A program made the position numbers and the translations under genes. A model generated the notes under the pieces. The model searched no databases. It was not told the DNA's origin and worked only from the letters and a program-made list of their open reading frames with translations. From Acidobacteriota bacterium (GTDB taxonomy: Bacteria; Acidobacteriota; Terriglobia; Terriglobales; Acidobacteriaceae), in the NCBI GenBank assembly GCA_003225615.1, contig QIAS01000226.1:1-6766 (forward strand): DNA of 6,766 nucleotides, in the 5' to 3' direction. Below, one piece after another: positions 1-5,360 of this stretch; the stretch's first letter is position 1, and each line of letters opens with the position of its first letter.

Positions 1-89
1 CCAAGATTCCATACATTCGCCAAGCCGCGCAGCGCATCAACAAGAAACTGAGGAATCGATCCGATCGCAAGACTCCAAGCAACCATTAG
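1..89 (+). CDS. Possible C-terminal end of an unidentified gene (partial)
   Basis: An open + strand frame enters from the left edge (first full codon at 3) and stops at TAG 87-89. It gives about 28 residues, including an amphipathic stretch IPYIRQAAQRINKKL and a basic hydrophilic tail. GC by codon position is highest at position 3 (about 61%) and lower at positions 1 and 2 (about 46% and 43%), which is the pattern of a real gene in a GC-rich genome. The antisense frame in the same register lacks this pattern. If real, the gene converges on the sirtuin gene with about 42 bases between the two stops. I do not recognise the family, and too little is present to name a function. Confidence 0.35.
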   Translation, partial: KIPYIRQAAQRINKKLRNRSDRKTPSNH

Positions 90-131
90 CCTGATTAGCC
101 GCACACCGAATTGGGCACCAATCAGCACTCT

Positions 132-872
132 CTAGCCGCCGGCTCTACGCGTCCGCTGCTCGACCACAAACAGCTTCGGCAGTAACTCGCCCGCTGCTCC
201 CATATAGCACTCATCAAAGGCAGACCGGTTCGCCGGCTCTTCCGGCCCAACATAGGCCGTGAGCGCACGCCCGCGAACATGCGCCACAAAGCTGGCGGCA
301 GGCTCAACCACTCCAGATGTGCCAATCGCAACAAACATCGAGCATTTTTCCAGCGCCGTAAAGATTTTCTCCATTTCAAACGGCATTTCGCCGAACCAGC
401 AAATATGTGGACGAATGCGCCCGCCGCACTCACACAGAGGAATCTCTGCGGGAGGCTCATACGTTTTTTCGTCCGCAAAGGGCGAGCGGCTACAGCGATC
501 ACAGCGGCTCTTGAAAAGTTCTCCATGCATATGAATCACACGGCGAGACCCCGCCCGTTCATGAAGCCCGTCTACATTCTGCGTGCACAGAAACAAACGA
601 TCTCCGATTGCCTCTTCCAGTTTCGCCAGCACAAAATGAGCAGGATTAGGCTTCGCGTCGCCGGCAACCCGACGGCGCATGGAGTAGAACTCCCAAACCA
701 GACCGGGATCACGCTCCCAGGCGTAAGGCGAAGCGACTTCTTCGATGCGATAATTACGCCAAAGACCGCCCGCCCCGCGGAAAGTTGGGATGCCGCTCTC
801 TGCGCTCACTCCAGCTCCAGTGAGGATGAAAACGTGATCGGTCGGATCGATTCGGAGCATGCGATTTGCCAT
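132..872 (-). CDS. cobB: NAD-dependent protein deacylase, Sir2 family (class III, CobB/SIRT5-like)
   Basis: This is a 246-residue cytoplasmic sirtuin. It removes acyl groups from lysine using NAD+, releasing nicotinamide and O-acyl-ADP-ribose. The NAD-binding motif GAGVSAESGIPTFRG lies at residues 19-33 and TQNVDGLH at 97-104. The catalytic His is H116 in the HGEL motif. Zinc ligands are probably C124/C127 and C147/C149, followed by CGGRIRPHICWFGE. Y63 and R66 form the YxxR pair that marks class III sirtuins able to remove succinyl and malonyl groups (family knowledge). The length is normal. I chose the ATG at 870-872 because an AGGA ribosome site (879-882) lies 6 bases upstream and the protein then begins in the usual way before the NAD motif. 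The in-frame start at 929 would overlap the end of glmM and add 19 unconserved residues. The gap to the glmM stop is 16 bases, so co-transcription is likely. Its targets cannot be read from the sequence. Confidence 0.95.
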   Translation of the reverse strand: MANRMLRIDPTDHVFILTGAGVSAESGIPTFRGAGGLWRNYRIEEVASPYAWERDPGLVWEFYSMRRRVAGDAKPNPAHFVLAKLEEAIGDRLFLCTQNVDGLHERAGSRRVIHMHGELFKSRCDRCSRSPFADEKTYEPPAEIPLCECGGRIRPHICWFGEMPFEMEKIFTALEKCSMFVAIGTSGVVEPAASFVAHVRGRALTAYVGPEEPANRSAFDECYMGAAGELLPKLFVVEQRTRRAGG

Positions 873-878
873 ACATCG

Positions 879-882
879 TCCT
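879..882 (-). promoter_or_regulatory. Ribosome binding site that fixes the sirtuin start
   Basis: AGGA on the minus strand lies 6 bases before the ATG at 870-872, inside the 16-base gap after the glmM stop. It supports this start over the upstream one at 929. Confidence 0.6.
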
Positions 883-888
883 GTGAAG

Positions 889-2268
889 TTAATTCTTCGC
901 GCCCAGAGCCGCGCGTATGCTGTCGGCAATCGTTCCGGCGATTCTGCGCATCTGCCCTTCTTCCTGCGCCTCCACCATCACCCGCGCCAGAACCTCGGTT
1001 CCCGAGTAGCGCACTACCACTCGCCCATTGCCGTCCAACTCGCGCTCCGCGGCCTCGATGGCCTGCTGGATCTGGGGCACTTGCGCAAAGGGCACTTTCT
1101 CACGCACGCGGACGTTTTGAATGACTTGCGGAAAGACCTGAAGATCGCTCACCAACGCCGCCAGCGACCGGCCACTGCGTACCATGATCTCCATCACGCG
1201 TAATGCCGTGAGCAATCCGTCGCCTGTCGTCGCCTCGCCATCGCGAAAGATAACGTGTCCGGATTGTTCTCCCCCTAGCGTGGCGCCCATTTTCTGCATT
1301 TCTTCCAGTACGTACTTATCGCCCACATTGGCCCGCAACATGCGAATTCCGGATCGCCGCAATGCAATCTCCAATCCCATGTTCGACATCGTCGTTGCCA
1401 CCACAGTATCTTTGGCCAGCACCCCGCGAGACCGCATATCGCGCGCCGCCAGCAACAGCACACCGTCGCCGTTCACGACTTTCCCGTTGGCGTCGCTGAA
1501 TAAAGCACGATCAGCGTCACCATCGAAGGTGATCCCCAGATCAAACTGGCCCTTGTTTTCTGCCACGGCCTTCGCCACGTTTTCCGGATGTAAAGCCCCA
1601 CAATTTTCATTGATGTTCTTACCGTCCGGTGCGGCATGCAGAAAACTGACCTGTACCCTGCCTCGCAACAGTTCCGGAGCTTCCGCCGTGGCGGCGCCAT
1701 TCGCACAATCCACCAGCACCCGAAGCCTGCTCAGGTCCGCCGACACATTGCTGCCCAACCACTCGATATAAGCTCGGCGCAATGCGGCATCCCCGGGCAG
1801 GGTCGGCGCAGTCTGCTTGTCTGCAACCGCAGGCAGAGCCTCTGAATTCTGCAAAAGCGCAAAGATTTCTTTCTCGATAGCCAATTCCCGCGCATCCGCC
1901 AATTTGTAACCGTCTCCGGAAAAGACTTTGATTCCATTATCCGTCCACGGATTGTGCGAGGCCGAGATGACGATTCCCGCGTCGAATCCTCGCGAACGCG
2001 CCAGATATGCCACCCCCGGCGTTGTAATCACGCCCGCGCTGGCCACCTCCACTCCGCGGGAACTCAGCCCGGCCGCGACCCGGTCCGCAATCCAGCGGCT
2101 GGACTCACGCGTGTCCTGGCCAATAAGCACGCGAGCGCGCGGATTGCTCCGGATAAGGTCGTGTCCTAACGCGCGGCCAGTAATAAATGTGCTTTCCACG
2201 GTCAGCGGAAACTCACCCGCTACCCCGCGAATGCCGTCAGTACCGAAAAGTTGTCGGGTCTGTGTCAT
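889..2268 (-). CDS. glmM: Phosphoglucosamine mutase GlmM
   Basis: This complete 459-residue cytoplasmic enzyme converts glucosamine-6-phosphate to glucosamine-1-phosphate on the way to UDP-GlcNAc, peptidoglycan and, in Gram-negatives, LPS. The N-terminus carries FGTDGIRG (residues 8-15). The active-site loop ISASHNP is at 101-107, with the phosphorylated serine S104. The metal-binding loop DGDADR is at 249-254 and the sugar-binding loop GEQSGH at 333-338. The C-terminal phosphate-binding loop RYSGTEV is at 420-426. These are the four domains of the phosphohexomutase family in order, at normal length. The loop usually reads RxSGTEP, so valine at 426 is unusual. The ATG at 2266-2268 is the only good start, since the frame upstream has no ATG, GTG or TTG back into ybbR. 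It lies 26 bases after the ybbR stop in the conserved cdaA-cdaR-glmM cluster. In Firmicutes, GlmM binds CdaA and lowers c-di-AMP synthesis (family knowledge; not shown here). Confidence 0.97.
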   Translation of the reverse strand: MTQTRQLFGTDGIRGVAGEFPLTVESTFITGRALGHDLIRSNPRARVLIGQDTRESSRWIADRVAAGLSSRGVEVASAGVITTPGVAYLARSRGFDAGIVISASHNPWTDNGIKVFSGDGYKLADARELAIEKEIFALLQNSEALPAVADKQTAPTLPGDAALRRAYIEWLGSNVSADLSRLRVLVDCANGAATAEAPELLRGRVQVSFLHAAPDGKNINENCGALHPENVAKAVAENKGQFDLGITFDGDADRALFSDANGKVVNGDGVLLLAARDMRSRGVLAKDTVVATTMSNMGLEIALRRSGIRMLRANVGDKYVLEEMQKMGATLGGEQSGHVIFRDGEATTGDGLLTALRVMEIMVRSGRSLAALVSDLQVFPQVIQNVRVREKVPFAQVPQIQQAIEAAERELDGNGRVVVRYSGTEVLARVMVEAQEEGQMRRIAGTIADSIRAALGAKN

Positions 2269-2269
2269 T

Positions 2270-2288
2270 GAGTCTTGCTGGGGGACTC
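2270..2288 (-). promoter_or_regulatory. Small stem-loop between the glmM ribosome site and its start
   Basis: Perfect 5-base arms, GAGTC and GACTC, flank a 9-base loop. The hairpin occupies nearly all the space between AGGA (2289-2292) and the glmM ATG (2266-2268), with 1 base left before the start. Folding would bring an otherwise distant ribosome site close to the start codon. Five-base arms can occur by chance, so this is tentative. Confidence 0.25.
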
Positions 2289-2292
2289 TCCT
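2286..2292 (-). promoter_or_regulatory. Distant ribosome binding site for glmM
   Basis: AGGAGAG on the minus strand begins 2 bases after the ybbR stop codon. It is the only good Shine-Dalgarno match before glmM, but it lies 17 bases from the ATG, where 5-9 is usual. It partly overlaps the small stem-loop at 2270-2288. Confidence 0.45.
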
Positions 2293-2294
2293 GG

Positions 2295-2963
2295 TCAGCG
2301 GCTGGAGCCTGAGGATTTTTCCATGATCACAGTCACGCGGATGGGGACAGGCCGCACCACCTGCACCAGCGGATCCGAAACATAAGCGTGAGTCATGAAT
2401 GACGTGGGTTGTACTGTGCCCGTGGCATCCACGGGATCGGTAGTCGCAGCATCCAAAGCTTCCACACGCTGGCGTGGTCCGCTGACGGTAATGTCAGGCG
2501 GATCAGCCACGACACTGGCGAGACGCAACCCGGGAGCAAAAGTTCCGATCACCCGCGGCCGTACCTCCACCGTGCGCGTGAGCCGCGTGTCCAATTGAAT
2601 ATGCAACTGGCTCGGAATGACCTGCACCACCTCAACGTCGCGCGGCCCGCGAATCTGGTTCTTCAGGTCGAATGTGCGTTCGGCCGTATTCGCTCTCCTG
2701 AGATCGATTTCGAGATGCATGTCAGATGGAGCCAGCCGCCGTATCACGCGGTCCGGGCCGCGAACCAGAATTTGCGCCTGCGGGATATTCTCCCAGGAGA
2801 TCTCTAGATTTTCCGGAACGTTGTGAAACTCGATGGGTACGGAAATGGGCAATTCCGCCGGCTCCTCGCGCGAAACTGCCAGCCATAAGCCCACCGCCAG
2901 CGCCAGCGAAACCAGTTTCAGGAAGAAATTATGGAACACGTAGTGGCGAAAGAAGTTGCCCAT
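2295..2963 (-). CDS. cdaR: YbbR-domain membrane-anchored protein (CdaR-type CdaA regulator)
   Basis: This 222-residue protein has one N-terminal membrane segment (about residues 12-30, with the typical FFLKLVSLALAVGLWLAV pattern). The remainder lies outside the cytoplasm and consists of about two beta-rich YbbR repeats (roughly 35-125 and 126-215). The repeats show recurring motifs such as VPIEFHNVPENLE, ILVRGPDRVI and ITVSGPRQRVE. The C-terminus is short and Ser-rich. Firmicute CdaR proteins have up to four YbbR repeats, so this is a short version. By family knowledge it binds CdaA in the membrane and modulates c-di-AMP synthesis. Its ATG at 2961-2963 lies 2 bases after the TAG (2966-2968) of the original cdaA frame, and no strong ribosome site is close by. 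Translation was therefore probably coupled to cdaA, and the cdaA frameshift would weaken that coupling. No enzyme motif is visible. Confidence 0.9.
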   Translation of the reverse strand: MGNFFRHYVFHNFFLKLVSLALAVGLWLAVSREEPAELPISVPIEFHNVPENLEISWENIPQAQILVRGPDRVIRRLAPSDMHLEIDLRRANTAERTFDLKNQIRGPRDVEVVQVIPSQLHIQLDTRLTRTVEVRPRVIGTFAPGLRLASVVADPPDITVSGPRQRVEALDAATTDPVDATGTVQPTSFMTHAYVSDPLVQVVRPVPIRVTVIMEKSSGSSR

Positions 2964-2965
2964 GG

Positions 2966-3815
2966 CTAGCGGTCCACTCCGGAGTGCAGCCCGGGATCAA
3001 TATTGCGCGGCACCGACGCCCGCGGAGGCGCCTCGGCATCGGTAGCCGAGCTGGATTCACTCGCAAACGGCGTTGGCAACGTCGAAGGCGCTACATAGCG
3101 TCGCAGCAGCGCGCTGAGCCGTTCCCGGAGCTGTTCCACGCTGATGTCGCGCTCGATATTGCCCGCTACCGCCAGGCTGATCGCCCCAGTTTCTTCCGAG
3201 ACGATGACTGCAATAGCATCCGTCTCTCTGCGTGGACAGCACGGGATTCATCGAGAGCGGCAGGAAGCACGCCGCCGCCGCAATGCGGTCGCCCTGCACG
3301 ATCACGGCGCCATCGTGCAACGGAGCGCTGGGGCGAAAAATGGTCGCCAGCAGGTCATAAGACAACCGCGCGTCCAGGGGGACACCGCTTTCGATGTAGG
3401 TACGCAAGCCAATTTCGCGCTCGATCACAATCAGCGCGCCCGTCTGGTTCTGGGAAAACAGGTTGGCTGCGAGGACGATGTCGTCATAGGCCTCAGCTTC
3501 GGATGGGGAAACACGACTAAAGCTGAGCCGGGAGCCTAATCTCGCCAGCGCGCGGCGAATTTCCGCCTGAAACACCACGATCAACGCAAAAACGAAGTAG
3601 GGAAGTAACGTGCTGAGCAACCAGTTAACCGCTGTGAGTTCCCCGATGCGGGCCAGATAAAAGGCGAGCGCCACCGCCGCTACGCCCAACAGCATGGGCG
3701 CCGCCCGTGTTCCCCGCGTCAGCATCAGGAACTGGTAAATGATGACCGCGACCAGCAGAATGTCGATGATTGCCAAAATCGACACGTGTGGCCACGGTGC
3801 TGAAAAATGGGTCAC
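2966..3815 (-). pseudogene. cdaA: Diadenylate cyclase CdaA, broken by a small deletion with frameshift
   Basis: CdaA condenses two ATP into c-di-AMP at the inner face of the membrane. From the GTG at 3813-3815, residues 1-196 are normal. There are three membrane segments (about 11-31, 38-55 and 64-83), then the cyclase domain with GALIVIERE (126-134), the catalytic DGA (168-170) and FLPLSMNPVLSTQ ending at residue 196. Families then continue LGTRHRAAIG..EE(S/T)DA, which is missing here. After CAG (3228-3230) come AGAG and then ACG GAT GCT. In the present frame this gives an unrelated tail ending at 3057. In another frame it gives TDAIAVIVSEETG, then a normal cyclase end and a Pro/Ser-rich tail to TAG 2966-2968. 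About 38 bases therefore seem lost, including the RHR motif that binds ATP phosphates. There is no other damage. The product as written (252 residues) should be inactive. A ribosome site (GAGG, 3821-3824) is intact. The identity is firm, but whether the break is real is not. Confidence 0.9.
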
Positions 3816-3820
3816 TTAAA

Positions 3821-3824
3821 CCTC
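3821..3824 (-). promoter_or_regulatory. Ribosome binding site for cdaA
   Basis: GAGG on the minus strand lies 5 bases before the GTG at 3813-3815. It supports GTG as the cdaA start and shows that the initiation region is intact even though the gene body is broken. Confidence 0.5.
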
Positions 3825-3849
3825 GTTAGCGGTAACCCCCGGCAGTCCC

Positions 3850-3870
3850 GATTGCAATATCATTGTAATC
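3850..3870 (-). promoter_or_regulatory. Palindrome with a possible -10 element upstream of cdaA
   Basis: GATTGCAAT (3850-3858) and ATTGTAATC (3862-3870) form a 9-base inverted repeat with one mismatch around a 3-base spacer. It lies in the 93-base gap between xseA and cdaA. Read on the minus strand it contains TACAAT (3862-3867), one base from the -10 consensus. It sits about 47 bases before the GTG, leaving room for a leader with the GAGG site. No good -35 hexamer is visible. It could be an operator-promoter for the cdaA-cdaR-glmM-sirtuin unit. It has no U-tract and is AT-rich, so a terminator is unlikely. Confidence 0.3.
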
Positions 3871-3908
3871 CAGTAGCGGCACCGAGGGCGTCCTTGACGG
3901 ATCACCGG

Positions 3909-5276
3909 CTACGATGTTTTCTTCACCGCTGCCGTAATCTCTCCCTTTGCCAGCCGCGCCGAAATCTCTTCTCCGGGCTTCACCTGCGCGGCGTCCTTCA
4001 CCAGTTTTCCGGAAGAGTCAAACACGAGAGCGTATCCGCGCTCCAGAATTGCGACGGGTGAGAGCCCTTCCAACCGTGCCGCAAGGCGCTCCCAGCGACT
4101 GCGCCGCTGCAAAAGCAAATTGCGAGCCCCGGCCGCCATCGCCGCGACCCGCGCATCCAGTTCTTGGCGGATTCCCGCCAGCATCCTCCGCACGTCGTAG
4201 TGCCGCACCGCTGCGGCCGCTAACTCCCAGCGCCGGCGATTGCGCTCGAAAATCTGCCGCTCCGCCCGTTCCAGCCGGTACAGCAGATCATCCAGCTTCT
4301 GCTGACGCTGGTTAATGAGGTCCACCATGCGCCCAAATGCCCCGTGCCGCGACAGCTCGGTGAGCGCTTGCCGCTTCATCAAAAAGCGGTATCGGATAGC
4401 GCGTAGAAGCCGCTGATGCAACCCCTCGGCCTGTTCCTCCACCTCCTGACGCGTGCGGATTACCAACTCTGCCGCCGCCGAAGGTGTAGGCGCGCGCAAA
4501 TCAGCCACAAAATCAATGATCGTGAAGTCGGTTTCGTGTCCGATCGCCGAAATCACCGGGAGCACCGAGCTGGCCACGGTGCGCGCCAGCCCCTCATGAT
4601 TGAACGCCGCCAGGTCCTCGGCCGAACCGCCGCCCCGCGCGATGATGATCACTTCCACATTCCGGGCCTTGTTGAAGTAACGAACTCCCGCGCTGACTTC
4701 GAGTGCAGCGCTTTCCCCTTGCACCTGGGCGGGAAAAATCAACACGCTGGCCGAGCGATGCCTTCGGCGCAGTATGTTCAGAATGTCTCGCAATGCAGCC
4801 GCCTGCGGTGAAGTCACGATTCCGATGCTACCTGGCATGGGCGGTATTGGCTTCTTACGCGCCTGATCGAACAACCCTTCTGCCTGCAGCTTAGCCTTGA
4901 GCTGCTCGAAGGCAATCTGCAGCGCCCCCGCGCCTTTCGGCTCAATGTACTCGGCGGAAATCTGCAATTCGCCGCGCTCTTCATAGACAGTCACCCGCCC
5001 CCGAACGACTACCTGCATGCCGTTGTCCGGGCGGAAGCGCAGCAGGCGAGCAGACGAACGAAAGACCACAACTCCAAGCTGCGCGTCGGCGTCTTTAAGT
5101 GTGAAGTAGAGATGTCCCGAGGCCGGAGCCCGGAAATTAGAAATCTCGCCCTCAACCCAGGTATCGGTATATTCCCGCTCCACGTGCGTACGGACGGCGG
5201 CCACCAGGTCGCGTACCGTCCATATGCGGCGATCCAGCGGCCTGAAACTGAACCCGAGTTGATCAGCGGCACCCAC
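3909..5276 (-). CDS. xseA: Exodeoxyribonuclease VII large subunit XseA
   Basis: This complete 455-residue protein is the catalytic subunit of exonuclease VII, which degrades single-stranded DNA from both ends in repair. An N-terminal OB-fold (about residues 17-112) contains WVEGEISNFR and SGHLYFTLKD (53-62). The catalytic domain has GIVTSPQAAALRDI (152-165, usually TSPTGAA..D), ARGGGSAEDLAAFN (213-226) and the IGHETDF segment leading to RAPTPSAAAE (245-270). A long charged helical coiled coil (about 275-400) is followed by the conserved end LSPVAILERGYALV (405-418). The GTG at 5274-5276 is the only possible start: no ATG, GTG or TTG precedes it before the in-frame stop at 5349-5351. No clear ribosome site precedes it. 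The small subunit gene xseB, often next to xseA, is not in the window. The gene lies upstream of cdaA on the same strand, divergent from dacB. Confidence 0.96.
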   Translation of the reverse strand: MGAADQLGFSFRPLDRRIWTVRDLVAAVRTHVEREYTDTWVEGEISNFRAPASGHLYFTLKDADAQLGVVVFRSSARLLRFRPDNGMQVVVRGRVTVYEERGELQISAEYIEPKGAGALQIAFEQLKAKLQAEGLFDQARKKPIPPMPGSIGIVTSPQAAALRDILNILRRRHRSASVLIFPAQVQGESAALEVSAGVRYFNKARNVEVIIIARGGGSAEDLAAFNHEGLARTVASSVLPVISAIGHETDFTIIDFVADLRAPTPSAAAELVIRTRQEVEEQAEGLHQRLLRAIRYRFLMKRQALTELSRHGAFGRMVDLINQRQQKLDDLLYRLERAERQIFERNRRRWELAAAAVRHYDVRRMLAGIRQELDARVAAMAAGARNLLLQRRSRWERLAARLEGLSPVAILERGYALVFDSSGKLVKDAAQVKPGEEISARLAKGEITAAVKKTS

Positions 5277-5339
5277 TGAATCGAGTGTACCGTCCCCGGT
5301 CCCCGCGTGCGAAGGCCACTGCCCAAGCGGGAACTTAGA

Positions 5340-5348
5340 TGTTAGAAT
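5340..5348 (+). promoter_or_regulatory. Possible extended -10 promoter for dacB
   Basis: TGTTAGAAT matches the extended -10 form TGnTATAAT with one mismatch. It lies in an AT-rich patch (5331-5363) that stands out from the GC-rich surroundings. Transcription would start near 5355, only a few bases before the ATG at 5361, giving a nearly leaderless mRNA. This agrees with the absence of a Shine-Dalgarno sequence. A second AT hexamer, GATAAT, lies at 5355-5360. The -35 match is weak. On the opposite strand a poor -10-like TACACT (5284-5289) precedes the xseA GTG. Confidence 0.3.
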
Positions 5349-5360
5349 TTATTCGATAAT

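Noticed and set aside
91..125. Inverted repeat CTGATT / AATCAG between the convergent ends
   Set aside because: The 6-base arms, 23-base loop and absence of a U-tract on either side are too weak to call a terminator.
3..128. Minus-strand frame continuing in register after the sirtuin TAG from GTG 126-128 (hydrophobic, with MVAWSLAIGSIPQFLVDALRG)
   Set aside because: It could be a small membrane gene or a stop-codon readthrough tail. However, its GC is highest at codon position 1 rather than 3, it has no clear ribosome site, and it is the exact codon-by-codon complement of a better + strand frame. It cannot be fully excluded.
873..929. Upstream ATG at 929 for the sirtuin gene
   Set aside because: It would overlap glmM by 41 bases and add 19 residues with no family counterpart. 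The ATG at 872 has a well-placed AGGA.
279..1124. Long + strand open frame of 281 codons
   Set aside because: It lies antisense to the sirtuin and the end of glmM, both of which carry full family motifs. Its translation is Arg/Pro/Ser-rich with no recognisable domain, as expected for an antisense frame in GC-rich DNA.
1184..1771. + strand frame of 195 codons inside glmM
   Set aside because: It is antisense to conserved GlmM motifs, is Ser/Pro/Thr-rich, and has no domain.
3057..3230. Programmed ribosomal frameshift in cdaA
   Set aside because: No slippery sequence is visible, and a frame change alone would not supply the missing RHR residues. A deletion explains both features.
2726..3520. 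+ strand frame of 264 codons across cdaR and cdaA
   Set aside because: It spans two unrelated minus-strand genes and is very Arg/Pro-rich, so it is a shadow frame.
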